Shown piece by piece: positions 51,074 to 62,673 of a DNA stretch of 64,000 bases; position 1 is the stretch's first letter, and each line of letters begins with the position of its first letter. The stretch lies in the NCBI RefSeq assembly GCF_005239225.2, contig NC_133284.1, positions 711,770 to 775,769 of the forward strand, in the 5' to 3' direction. Below the pieces are notes generated by a model, which saw nothing but the letters and a program-made list of their open reading frames with translations, searched no databases and was not told the DNA's origin. The DNA is from Populus alba. Its lineage: Eukaryota; Streptophyta; Magnoliopsida; Malpighiales; Salicaceae. The translations under genes and the position numbers were made by a program.

Positions 51074-52435
51074 CTAAGAACTCTTGTCAATGGATCTCTT
51101 GTCGAATAATAATTTGGAAATCACGACGCATAATAAGAAAATGAAAGGTAGAAGACACATCTTAATTGGATTATCTTTCTCCTGACGAGTATACGTATAC
51201 TCCACAGTGGAATAAACACATTGCCACACAGCACCAGCCAATCCAGAATACTCAACAATAGTGCCAACAGGCTTTCTAGTTGCGGAAGTATGAAGTGGCA
51301 ATATTGGCCTCATGCCCGCCCATATAATTCTTTCCTTTGGAGCCATGTGAATGAGTTCAGCGGCAGCAAGAAGCAAAGCTACAAATGCCAAGACCATGCC
51401 AATTAATGCATAACCCATCTGGTCAAAAACCGCAGATGCAATCTCTAGGATTAAGTTTGTCACCAGCAAAGTCCATCCTGATATTTCCTGTACAAGAAAG
51501 TGGTTAAATGTAAACAAGGCAGTTAAGAAAATCTCACCAATTCTCAAAAGCGTTGTTTCCATAGTTCTTACTCTATGACGTGAACTTTCTCCAGCATCCA
51601 GCAGCTGTTCTGCCTCTACAGTAATGGTCACATGCTGCACAATCCACAATGACATAATGTAAGATAATTGATAATACACAAAACAATACAATTATGACTG
51701 GCAGAGACTCATAATGTGAGATTATCTCATCTACACTATATATCACCTGGTTCGCATCATTATCATTCATCGAGTCGTCTTGGCTAGGGACAGATGGAGC
51801 AAGATTTTCAACAAGATTATCTGCAAAGTTGGCCAAATATCCATATATAGGTTGTGATATCAACCTTCGAAGAATTATTTTAAAAAGAAGACAGACAAAA
51901 AGGAATTCCATGTGTTTAGATATATAATTTGCTTTCATGCATGATTTATCTTAAATATTAAAAAATAATATAAATTATATATTGAATCCCACTGTTTTTT
52001 ATTAAACTAGTTCTTTAATATAATATTAAAGTATTAATAGCAACATACCATTTGCTTCTAACTCTGGAAGAGGCTGCTGCGTGTTCCGCGAAGCTAAGGA
52101 AGGTAACTGCATTATCAAAACACATTAAATATTTTTCATGGAAGTCGTGGTGGGAATTGGAAAATTCTTAAAATCAAGAGTTTCAAAAGAAATAAAGTAT
52201 AGACCTTCTCCATTAAATTTTCATTTCCAATTAATCCTTGAAGAGGCTGGTCATTCCACGAACTTGACTCAGGCTGCATGCATCATCAAAACATCAAATA
52301 TTTTTCATGGAAGTCGAGGTGAAAATTAGAAAATTCTGAAAATCAAAAGTTTTTCAAAAGAATAAGAGCATAGACCTGATCCTCCCTTGGAAATTCTGGA
52401 ACAGTCTGGTTATTCCCCGAAGCTAACTCCGGAAA
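51074..52435 (-). CDS. Four-helix membrane protein gene, copy C (3' exons)
   Basis: Exons: 52376-52435 (60), 52205-52273 (69), 52049-52106 (58), 51747-51820 (74) and 51074-51634. All join in phase as in copy B. Repeats read FPELASGNNQTVPEFP, PESSSWNDQPLQGL and LPSLASRNTQQPLPEL. The last exon holds GESSRHRVRTMETTLLRIGE, four hydrophobic segments and DKRSIDKSS, with no stop. The loop between helices 2 and 3 is MRPILPLHTSATRKP, different from copy B. The exon lengths differ from copies A and B only by multiples of three. Family and function unknown. Confidence 0.7.
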
Positions 52436-52762
52436 CTGCATTATCAAAACATTAAATATTTTTCATGTGAGTATGGTGGAAATCGGGAAATGCTGAAAAT
52501 CAAAAGTTTAAGGTAAGTGAAGCTTAAATAAAAAAACCATCTCAACTTAAAATTTTAATAAAATCAAAATATAATTTATATCATTTTTAATATCTTTTTT
52601 TCCAAGTAAAAAAATTATTTGTTTAATTTTATTAATTAGAGTAAAAATATTATGATTTGAACTCATAATTATTTGATTATTATAATTTTAATATCATATT
52701 AAAAAATTATATCAACTAAAAAATTTTAATTATTAAATAAAATTTTAAGATGTTAACAGGTT

Positions 52763-52905
52763 AGAGTTCGAGTCAGGGCGTGCATCTCTTATAAAAGCTT
52801 GGAATAACCAGGGTTTCACTCACTCACCTTGATTAATAAAAGATGCTTTATGAAAAGTTTTTCTCGAATCTAAAAAAAAAAGAAAAAAAGAAAAAAAAAG
52901 AGGAG
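52763..52905 (+). mobile_element. Short SINE-like insertion with A-rich tail
   Basis: Between 'aacaggttag' and 'aggttagacacg' copy C has about 143 bases absent from copies A and B. It starts near a B-box-like 'gttcgagtc' and ends in an A/AG-rich tail. 'aggttag' at both sides may be the target duplication. Probably a 5'-truncated tRNA-derived SINE. Confidence 0.55.
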
Positions 52906-52959
52906 GTTAGACACGAATTGAAGGTACTTTTTCCAGCCGGCGCAAATCATTATCGCTTA

Positions 52960-53075
52960 ATGACAACCAGCAGCCTGTTAGGCACCAACGAATAATAGGA
53001 AAGCTGAAGAGTTTCTTCAGTATGCTAGGATCTAAGATTGATGCCAATACCACAAACCAGAAATGCATATTAGGT
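52960..53075. repeat. Shared block, copy C1, fused to the LSDNDLRRLEK exon
   Basis: On the minus strand the hydrophobic frame (FWFVVLASILDPSILKKL) runs directly into LSDNDLRRLEKVPSIRV. In copy B these two pieces are 600 bases apart, so a deletion at a short common sequence (ttgtcatt/gcgat) joined them. Confidence 0.6.
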
Positions 53076-53460
53076 ATCATGTGACTCAAAAGTAATTGTT
53101 AATATTACAATTAAAAAAAAAACTATAATGTTATTTAAAAACTATGGTAAAATTGAATTTTAATTTAAATATTATTTTATTTATAGTGTATTTTAATAAA
53201 AAAAAATTATTTGATAAAAAAAAAAAACTGAAGAGCTATAGAAAGAGGCTAGGCATCTCAGCTGCATGCCTGATCTTCTTCTTCTTCTTTTTATTTTTTT
53301 TAAATAAAATAAATAATATGTCATTCATTTTATATGTACGTGTAAACAAATCACATCATGTTATTTACTAGTTAAGATTTTAAGGTAGCTAAAAAATTAG
53401 AATCCCAGTTTTTAAAATTTGAAATTTTATTATTAAATAAAATTTTAAGATGTTAACAGG

Positions 53461-53795
53461 TTAGACACGAATTGAAGGTACTTTTTACCAGCCGGCGGAA
53501 ATCATTATCGCTCAAGGTAACTGACTCCAAGGGAAAGAAATGGGAAAGAAATGCGGCAATACTGTCGAGAATCTTATCTGCAAAATTGATCATAATTTAG
53601 TTAGTGTGAACTTTTAAGGCTTTTGTAATGCTTTCGTAGTATATTGAGTTTGCTAACATTTCTAAAGAAAAAGTAGCTAACATATATACCATGTGCTTGA
53701 TCGAAGAAAGACCTAACGATTTCTGGAAGAATCTCCAAGTTCGACAGATCTATATCGGACACCTGCATCCAGTGGCGGGGGCCGGCCGAGGCCGG
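53461..53795 (-). CDS. Upstream exon pair of copy C, leucine-rich-like
   Basis: Exon 53690-53795 (106 bases; VSDIDLSNLEILPEIVRSFF) and exon up to 53577 (DKILDSIAAFLSHFF, then TLSDNDFRRL). The 106-base exon differs from the 97 bases of copy B by nine bases. The second exon is frame-shifted near its end relative to copy B by an extra A in the 'ttttta' run. Borders AG/GT are kept. Confidence 0.45.
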
Positions 53796-54147
53796 CTGCA
53801 AGAAAATTGTTTTTTCAGCTTTTTTCTTAACAATATTTATAATTTAAATCAAAATAATAAAACAACCGAAATCTTGTCTCTCTTTAATTTTATTTTCTGA
53901 CTCGCCCCTGACTGCATGCATCATCAAACATTAATTCCATGAGTGTCAAGGAAGGGTTATATTTTGTATCATGTGACTTGAAGGAAATATTAATGGCCAA
54001 ACTGTTGTATTTCACTATCCCATTAAGATCACGTTAAGAATTTAAGACCCTAATTCTTGGGCCTCCTGACATATAAAATATCAATAACATCACATATAAG
54101 AATGAACTGAAAAAGAATTTGACTGAAAGTATTTTTTGCAGCTTCGA

Positions 54148-54275
54148 TCCATTAATGACAACCAGCAGCCTGTTAGGCACCAACGAATAATAGGAAAGTT
54201 GAAGAGTTTCTTCAGTATGCTAGGATCTAAGATTGATGCCAATACCACAAACCAGAAATGCATATTAAGTATCAT
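54148..54275. repeat. Shared block, copy C2
   Basis: Second copy within unit 3 of the 127-base block; preceded by 'ttttttgcag'. Copies C1 and C2 show that 52.9-54.5 kb contains a local duplication. Confidence 0.6.
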
Positions 54276-55009
54276 GCATGTGACTCAAAGTAATTGTTAA
54301 TATTACAATTAAAAAAAAAACTATAATGTTATTTAAAAACTATGGTAAAATTGAATTTTAATTTAAATATTATTTTATTTATAGTGCATTTTAATAAAAA
54401 TAAAAAAGAGGCTATAGAAAGAGGCTAGGCATCTCAGCTGCATGCCTGATCTTCTTCTTCTTCTTTTTATTTTTTTTTTTTAAATAAAACAAATGATATG
54501 TCATTCATTTTATATGTACGTGTAAACAAATCACATCATCCTAAAAAAATTAGGATCTGAAAATTTATTTCTTAAATTTTTCAATAACTTGAAAACACTA
54601 AATAAACAACATCTTAATAACCTCATTAAATTCATTTTCAATATTAAAACACTCATTAATAGATCAGAAATATCTAAAATTAAACCAAATGATCTACCTA
54701 ACCGATCCAAGTTTTATAACAAATTCTTTTTTATAATATAAATATAAATTTTATTTAATTAAATTAGCCTCTATTTCAATTTTAAAATTGTACCAAAGAT
54801 CTTAAGAATCGGTAAAAGAAAAGAAATTTTTAACATATAAAATATCAATAACATCACGTATAAGAATGAAATTGAAAGAGAATTTGACTAGAAGAACAGT
54901 AATGCACAGTAATTTTAGTTGGTGTGAACTATTAAGCCTTTGGTAATGCTTTCTCGTAGTATATTGAGTTTGTTAACATTTCTAAAGAAAAAGTAGCTAA
55001 CATACATAC

Positions 55010-55084
55010 CATGTGCTTGATCGGAGAACGATACACTGGTTCATATTGTAACTTGAAGACCTTCAAGCTCGACAGATTACGCAA
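55010..55084 (-). CDS. Micro-exon cassette of copy C, 75 bases
   Basis: Phase 0 reading is LRNLSSLKVFKLQYEPVYRS, with leucine-rich spacing, between 'gatgatgcag' and 'gtatgtatg'. The introns match cassettes B1-B3, while the exon differs widely from them. Confidence 0.5.
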
Positions 55085-55544
55085 CTGCATCATCAAAAAT
55101 TAATTCCATATGTGTCAAGGAAGGGTTATTTTGTATTATGTAACTTGAAGGGAAATGGCCAAACTATTGTGTTTCGCTATCTTATGAACATTAAGAATTT
55201 AAGACTCTAATTCTTGGGTTTCTGCGTGGACATGTGTGTGTTTTGAGTTGAATTAATTAGTGTTCGTTTAATACCGCGGTAGGCTTTAATTTTAAATTAT
55301 TTTTATTTGAGAAAAATATTAAAGTGATAATTTTTGAATGTTTTTTGATATTTTTAAAACGATGATATTAAGAATAAAAAAATAAAACAATATTAATTTA
55401 ATGTATTTTTAATTAAAAATATTTTAAAAAATAAATAATCATGTAGTGATTTTTTAGTTAAAGAGAAGGTATAGAAATCAACAGTGAAGCAAAAACATGG
55501 ATCAGAAACCACATATTTGAAAATTGTTAGTAAAGTACTGGATC

Positions 55545-55880
55545 GAAGACACGGAAAGGTTGCTCAGGTGCACGTCGACGACGTAGTCCAAGCGTCCGAA
55601 CAGCTCCATCTCTCTCTGGTTCCGTTGCCTCCCATTTCATTTCTACCCCTTCTATTTTCATGACCACCACTCTTTTTGCTTCCTCCGCGTATCAGTACGT
55701 ACTGATGTCAGTGCCAAAAGTAATCACAACCACAAGAGTAGGATTCACCCTTCCCTTCTGTTCACTCTCTGTAATTGAAAATCTGTTCCCTGGTTTGATA
55801 TCTAGCAGATTCCTTGGGAAAACAAATGAAAAAAGCTGTTACTTGTTTCTCCTTTTGAAGTCGATGAAGATCTAAATCAG
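55545..55880. other. Block homologous to the 9857-10165 frame, copy C
   Basis: Same layout as copy B, with the same plus-strand frame break before MTTTLF. Minus-strand frame begins MKIEGVEMKWEATEPERDG. Confidence 0.35.
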
Positions 55881-55974
55881 TAATTGCTAGTTACTAGTAA
55901 CCTAGCCAGAACTCACATGGAAACTTCTTGAGGGCTTCATCTCCGCGTTAATTCACTGTTTCTTGCAAGGTTGA

Positions 55975-56335
55975 CTTTGTAACCAAGCCAGAACCACCCA
56001 CCTTGTCTGTTTGTGGTTAGGTCTACTGATGAATATATTTGAAAATGAGCATTCAAACCTTATGAAGTTGAAAGAGCTGTGTTAAATTGACCATATTATA
56101 TTAACTCATAGACGAGAAAAACTAGTGTGTTTGACCTCTTGATATTGGCTTTGATCGCTATTAAAAACAGCCCTCATCATTTACCATTAATAAGAATGAT
56201 TAAGCACCTACTTGACCCACTTTTCCTATTCAAGTGTAGAAGGAGTTATGTTTTCCTTAAAAATCAAACTCTAAGATCAGCAAGCCTTCATGTTCATGAA
56301 GTTCCTGGGCTACTTTATTTCTTTTTTTTATTATT
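55975..56335. other. Non-coding, shared with units 1 and 2
   Basis: 55990-56120 matches 11620-11760. 56120-56320 matches 40150-40360. No gene seen. Confidence 0.5.
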
Positions 56336-56490
56336 ATTATTTACATGGGTATCCGGACTAGCTTGCGCGCACCACGACTAATCTCACGACCCACTGAACA
56401 TCCTGCAAACCTAGTGAGCATGTAAGACACCGCGGGGATGACAGGCGTGCACAATAAGATTTGAACCCTGGTGCAGAGGAAGGGAACAAA
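56336..56490 (-). mobile_element. SINE-like fragment
   Basis: Minus strand: a B-box-like 'gggttcaaatc' (about 56460) followed by GTGCACGCC and a tail toward a T-rich run on the plus strand (56325-56342). A related degenerate piece occurs at 36040-36150. Borders uncertain. Confidence 0.4.
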
Positions 56491-56654
56491 CCGAATGAAT
56501 TTTATACTATTTTAGGTTTTTGAGCAAATTATCTTTCACTAATCTTTTATATTATTAGAGAAAATTAAGTAACTGAGGTGAAAATGACACATATATGCAG
56601 ACTGCAATTCCTAGTTTAGCATCATCGGTGGAATCAATGATTTGTTTTTTTCTT

Positions 56655-56840
56655 TCTTTTTTTTTGAATTTGTGAAACCTCACCTTCTAGAACGTGCACT
56701 TTGTAGGTCCAGATAAACGAGTAAAACCCCGATTGTTCCAGATTTTTACAAGAGATGTAAGTCATGGCTCGAACTCGAGACCTACTATGCAGATCTCAAG
56801 CTTTTTGCCATCACGCTACGCTCTTGAAGTATTTTTGCTC
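56655..56840 (-). mobile_element. tRNA-derived SINE
   Basis: On the minus strand an A box (tagcgtgatggcaa) and a B box (gagttcgagcc) lie about 35 bases apart, followed by a body and an A-rich tail (plus strand T run at 56645-56673). Unit 2 at 41360-41400 lacks it and reads through, which supports an insertion. Confidence 0.65.
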
Positions 56841-56855
56841 ATTGCTTTGGAACAA

Positions 56856-58673
56856 TGTAAAGATATCAACGGCTCTACATCTGCCAAGTGTCAGAAGATT
56901 AGCAATTAATATTGTTAGAATGCTGTTAGTATTGTTTGTTAGAAAAGAGAATCTGTTAGCATTATATTGAGTGAACATTCTCCGTGTGGTATCTTTCCAA
57001 TACTGTATATATAAACTGAGGATGAGTAATGTAAACACTTAAGCAAAAGCAATAATGTAACAGTGCATGAATTTCGTCTTCTGCTTCTTTGTATAAACAG
57101 ATTCATTCTCTGTTCTTCTTACTTTTTACTCTCTGCTCCTTCTTCATCTCTGTTTCATTTCTATATAAATATCACTGTCTATCATGGTATCAGAGCTTCC
57201 CACTCCTCCGCAAATAACACATATACCTTGGAAGGATCCGTAGTTGCACTCATCACAAACTCGCACAAGTGTGCAAGGATGTACATAGGAATCGCATATT
57301 ACACATTTTCCATCACACTTCTCACAAAGGTGTCCAATAGCAATTCCTGGCTACTTCCGGCACATAATCAAATTAGGATGATGCTTGGCCAAGATCTCTT
57401 CAAGATCTTAGTGCTACTACGTGCACCTACTGGAATCGATTGGAGACTCTGTTGCTTCTCTTTCAGCAGAGAGAGGGAAACCTGGAGAAACTTCTGCACT
57501 CTATGATTTTTTTTTTTTTTTTTTTTTTTACTCTTGTTTCTGAATTCTGGCTTTATTCTCATTCTCTTCATGAAATTCCTGTGTATTTGTTGATGTGCCT
57601 ATCATCTGTTTGATATATTGTCAAACTGAAAAAAAAAAAAAAAAAATCTTCTTCAACTCTCTTCTCAAATCTGTGATTATCTTCCTCTCTGTCTCTTGAA
57701 TTCTAAAAAATGGTGACTACTTCTCAACTTCAAAGCTTCTTATATCTTGCTAATCTCTGTTTCTGGCATTGTTATCGCCTTATTAAACCAATTCTCTCAT
57801 AAAAATCGATCTGCCTATCATCTGTTTGATATATTGTCAAACTGAAAAATTCTTCTTCAACTCTCTTCTCAAATCTGTGATTCTCTTCCTCTCTGTCTCT
57901 TGAATTCTAAAAAATGGTGACTACTTCTCAACTTCAAAGCTTCTTATATCTTGCTAATCTATGTTTCTGGCATTGTTATAGCCTTATTAAACCAATTCTC
58001 TCATAAAAATCAATCTGCCTATCATCTGTTTGATATATTGTCAAACTGAAAAATTCTTCTTCAAATCTTCAACTTCCTACAAGATTCTTCCTTCTCAATC
58101 TTTGATTCTCTTCTTTTCTATTTCTTTCCTACTAAAAGATTCCTCCTTAACATTAGCAATTTGAAGCTCAATCTGCTCAAGTATACTCGCAGGGTCCATG
58201 TTTCCAGATTCTATGGCTTCAATAGCATATTCTTCTACTGATCAGTTTGCTGCTATCCTCACCAAAGGTCTTTCCATTTCTTTGTTTCAGCATCATTGTT
58301 CCAATCTCATGCTTGGCTCCTCCAAGCCTGTGATTTAGGGGGCATGTAAAGATATCAACGGCTCTACATCTGCCAAGTGTCAGAAGATTAGCAATTAATA
58401 TTGTTAGAATGCTGTTAGTATTGTTTGTTAGAAAAGAGAATCTGTTAGCATTATATTGAGTGAACATTCTCCGTGTGGTATCTTTCCAATACTGTATATA
58501 TAAACTGAGGATGAGTAATGTAAACACTTAAGCAAAAGCAATAATGTAACAGTGCATGAATTTCGTCTTCTGCTTCTTTGTATAAACAGATTCATTCTCT
58601 GTTCTTCTTACTTTTTACTCTCTGCTCCTTCTTCATCTCTGTTTCATTTCTATATAAATATCACTGTCTATCA
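56856..58673 (+). mobile_element. Small non-autonomous LTR retrotransposon with apparently identical LTRs
   Basis: LTRs at 56856-57184 and 58345-58673, both 329 bases and identical by eye. Primer binding site 'tggtatcagagc' directly follows the left LTR. A purine tract 'tagggggca' precedes the right LTR. The 1.16-kb interior has no Gag-Pol domain. It holds poly-T (57508-57530), poly-A (57630-57647) and a tandem repeat (57595-58060). No target duplication: left flank 'aacaa', right flank 'ccaat'. Confidence 0.85.
57595..58060 (+). repeat. Tandem repeat of about 210-220 bases inside the LTR element
   Basis: The unit starts 'ctatcatctgtttgatat', contains 'aaaaaatggtgactactt', and occurs at 57600, 57816 and partially at 58020. 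The second unit differs from the first by a shorter A run and few substitutions. Confidence 0.85.
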
Positions 58674-59080
58674 CCAATCAAAGCCATTTGGCATTGTTTT
58701 TTCCGGTCTCCAAGATGTTCCTTTTTCAGGTCACACTTTGTCTTTTACATTGACTTTTACCTATCAAATTTCCTTTCTAGTTTTGGCAAGTATGGCTAGA
58801 TCCCGATGGATTTAGTGAACTTTCTCAGCACCTCGCTGTGCTGGTTCGGTTGAGCCAAAGCAAAGATGGTCTCAGGTCTCAACTTACATAGGGTGCATCA
58901 CATCAATGGACAGTCAAACTGCCAAGAAGCAGCTCCAAACAGGAACTTTTAGCTTTGTAGATGTACCGAATCCTGATGTTGAGATGCTCCAAAGGAAGCA
59001 CTACATGGAACTAGTCCAACTGACATGCATCATGGCCTCCATAATTGGAAGAGGACGTCAACATGACCTATCATTTGATT
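58674..59080. other. Unassigned sequence after the LTR element
   Basis: No family recognised. Short open pieces on the plus strand look like retrotransposon-derived text but cannot be assigned. At 59084 homology to 11755 of unit 1 resumes. Confidence 0.3.
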
Positions 59081-62007
59081 AGTTCATTCACGGGGGAGGG
59101 TTTTATTTTACTTCTGTACTGTAAAACTTCCTGCATAATCACTTCAGGACATAAATAGAATCGAAGGGTGTAGGGAGGCATCAAGGTGATCAAGATTCTT
59201 GTTGCATAGTCTTAAACAAAGTTTTGGATAGGTTGGTATTGGAAAAAATCTAGCATCTTCGTAACACCCAATATTCTCTAAACACCACATTAGGGACTCA
59301 TGTCTTTACTGAAAAATAAAAATAAAAAAACTACAAGTTGTCATGATTTTGTAAAGCAAACTGATGTCCTTGATAAGACCAAGCCATTTGAATAATCCCC
59401 CATTTTTTGCTTGAAAAGTCTAGTAAGCTGAAACTAGTTGGCAATTTGCATGACGCTATCATCAATTTCCTTTTGATAAAGAGATTGAAACGGACAGGAA
59501 TTAAGGTAGAGAGACAGCTAATTAATTGACTTAACATTGCTAGAGAGTATAAATGTTTGAGCTGTTCGATATTGAAGTATCATGATCAAGTTATTAAGTA
59601 ACGTTTTCTGATGTTTTGAAGGAAGTTCAAGATCCTTTCAAGCCATTTTATCATTCTTCTAGAGAGCTTTTTCTTACCCGAGAAGAATCATTAAACGTTT
59701 CCGGATGTGTTCTACATTTTCACTTTCGTCTATGCCTTGCAATGGGGCAGATAATGGCAAGTTCTTGCGCTCAAAATCCTCGGTTACAAGAGCAAGAGCT
59801 GAAGTGATCGCAGCTCCTAAGGGATCAAGCCAACGTGGTTTTTCTCGGCTATTAAAACATGGAATTCCTCATACTGATCTTCAAGTACATGAAATTGTTG
59901 AGAGGCAGTCTCAGGCTAACAGCTTAAGCAAGCAAGATATCTGTAGAAAGCCGGAGTTCCATCCAGCGTTTCTTGAAGAAGCCTATGAAAGGTGCAGAAA
60001 CATTTGCGCCGAATAGGCAAAGACTTTCTATCTAGGTAACATTCATATCCCTTTACATTGTTCATTGCATGTATAGTTCTAGATGTCATGATTCAAGGAA
60101 TTCTATCTCGTCGTTTCGATGCTTGCTTGATTGCTTACCAGATCCCATTACCACAGGTTTCCAAACTGTTTTATGATTTATCAAAACATTTAATTTGCCT
60201 CTATATGTCATCACAAATCGTGTGGCAAAATAATGATGGTCATTGTCTCTCGATGCAGGAACTCGGCTGATGACAGAGGAGCGACAGAAAGCCACATGGG
60301 CAATTTATGGTAAGAGATTAAAGCCCAGAATAGATAAATTAGTCCTTCAAAGACAATACTACCAAATTATTTATAGTTCCAAGAAATTACTTGAAAAGAT
60401 ATTCAGTTCAGAAGATCGAAGAAGCAATTCAATTGATCCTAACAGTCACACTAGAGATGAATTAAGTGTTGTAACCCATTTTTGAGTCCCCACAAAAAAT
60501 AAAATAAATAGCCAAAAGATGTTAGAAAAATAACAGGAGGCATGAAGCGCTCAGAAAATGGTCAGAAAAATTAGTCAAGGAGGTTAAAAATACAAAGATG
60601 GATTGTTGACAATATATTCTTAAATGATGAGAGCCCTGGTGGATAAGAAAATTTGTTTTTTTGAGGAGGAAAGTCCAAATTTGGAGGTTTATGGACTTAA
60701 TTGGATTTTTAATTGAATTTATAGAGGATTTGAGTGCAAGAAAAATTGATTTTTAAGTCAATTTGGGCTTTAATTAGAAGAAATTTAAGTTCTGGGGCCA
60801 TAATATATTTTTTAGGAATTTATTAGGTCAAATCAGGGGCTTAATTGCATAAATATTGAAGTTTAATGGCCAATTAGGGGCTTAATTGTGAAAATCCGAA
60901 ACCAAGGACCAATTTGGAAAAGGCACGAAGATAGAGGGGGCTGTATTGAATTGATTCAGGGGCCTAATTGAAGAAATTGGAAGTTTATTGATTAATTGAG
61001 GGCTCAATTGCATAAATCAGAAGACAAGGACCATAGTGAAAAAAGCGGCCAAATATGAGGGCGGCGTTTGAATTTTTGAAGGATGCAATTGAAATAAACA
61101 AAAGATAATTGAGGGCTGACTTGTAGATTGACGCGTTCTGGCGCCTTGTTTCATTTAAATGAAACGGCGCGTTTTGTCTAAACCGACGCAGTTTCATGTT
61201 AAAAAAAAAAAAAAAGACTAGAACGGTGTCGTTTTAACGACACTGTTCCTCTTTCTTCTTCCCCTAAACGTGCAGCAGGGGAAGAAGGAAAAGTTTTGCC
61301 CCTCTCTCTCTCTCTCAGCGTGCTCTGCCAAAAACCCGACCCCCCATGCACTCTCATGATGAAAAATCGGGGGAGCCGCGCCTTGCCAGCCATGGCCACT
61401 GGCCAACCGAGCGGCGCTGCCCTGCCCCATGAGCAGCCATAATGAGCCCCGCTCCCTTGCCCTCTATAAATAGCAACTCAACGCCAGCACGCGGAGAAAA
61501 AAGAGGAGGGAACGAAGGAGGAAACCGAGAGGAGAGAGAACCAAAGAAAAAACGCAGAAAAAAGAAGAGGAAAGAAAACAGAAACGAACTAGAGAGTGAG
61601 AGAGAACTAACCGAAAGGAGGAGAGAACAAACCGAAAACAAAAAAGAGCGAACCAAAAGGAGAAAGAAAGGACCGAACGAGAGAGAACCGTTAGTAAACC
61701 CAAAAACGAAAACGAAAGAAGAGGGAAGCACGCGGAGGAGAAAGGAAGAGCAGTAACCTCTCCCTCCGCCGTTTGAAACAGTAACACCGCTTGAAGCCGT
61801 CGTCCGTGAGCCACGACACCGCCACCGGCCTCCACCGCAACACCACCAGCGAAGCAGTCCGCTCAGGAAGCCATCGCCTCCTCCACGCCAGGTAAAGTCT
61901 TCTCCCCTGCATTTTTTTTGCTGCATGCGTTTGCCTTCTGCATGCAGAATGATTCTGCATGCAGGAGGAGGGGAGGGGAAAATTAATTCCCCCCCGTTTG
62001 ATTTCTT

Positions 62008-62165
62008 TTGCTGGGCCAGGCTGCTTCTGGCCCAGCTTTGATTATTTCTGGGCCAGACCGATTCGGGCCCAGCCTTGCATGTCTGGGCCGGGTCTGGCCC
62101 AGACTAAAGAGAAATTTTGTTGGGCCGAGATCGGCCCAACCTTTTTGGGCTGAGTCCGGCCCAAC
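62008..62165. repeat. GGGCC/GGCCC-rich repeat in the solo LTR
   Basis: About six copies of tctgggcc/ggcccaga-like blocks in both orientations within 160 bases, much richer in GC than the surroundings, able to fold on itself. A perfect example is 'gggccgagatcggccc' type pairing near 62121-62138. Confidence 0.75.
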
Positions 62166-62254
62166 CCACATAATATATTATATTATTTATTATATTGTTT
62201 TATATTATTTAAATATATGTGGATATATATATAAAAAAATCAAAAAAATATTCT

Positions 62255-62570
62255 GAAAAATCCTTGAAAAAGATTTTTGATTTTCCTGCATATTTTTATC
62301 AAAATGGCTTAATATTGGTTTGTATTTTTATACCGTAAAGATACAAATCCAGTATTAAAATAGCCGGTTTTCGTCAAAACATCAAAAAAATTTAAATAAA
62401 AAAAAGTTTTTGCTTTCAAAAAAATTCTAAAAAAATCCTTAAAAAATATTGTTGATTTTCCTGCATATTTTTATTAAAAGGGCTTAATATTGGGTTTTAT
62501 TTTTATACTCTAAAGATACAAATCCAATATTAAAATACCTGGGTTTTCGTCAAAACATCAACAATATATA
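62255..62570 (+). repeat. Two-copy tandem repeat of about 170 bases in the solo LTR
   Basis: 'gattttcctgcatattttta' to 'ttttcgtcaaaacatca' occurs at 62279-62383 and 62453-62559 with substitutions. Confidence 0.8.
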
Positions 62571-62620
62571 TATATACATAAAAAAAAATGTTTTAATTTT
62601 AATGCATACGGCTTAGTCTC

Positions 62621-62624
<4 letters not shown>

Positions 62625-62669
<45 letters not shown>
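62625..62669. repeat. (AT)n microsatellite
   Basis: About 22 perfect AT units. Confidence 0.97.

Positions 62670-62673
<4 letters not shown>

Noticed and set aside
57508..57530. Poly-T run as a retrogene tail
   Set aside because: It lies inside an LTR element that also has a poly-A run; no processed gene is attached.
61354..61960. Several long minus-strand frames rich in Ser, Phe, Leu and Arg
   Set aside because: They are the reverse of a purine-rich LTR leader; low complexity, overlapping in all frames, no family signature.
62625..62669. Possible regulatory or CRISPR-like repeat
   Set aside because: It is a plain AT microsatellite; no spacer structure exists anywhere in the window.
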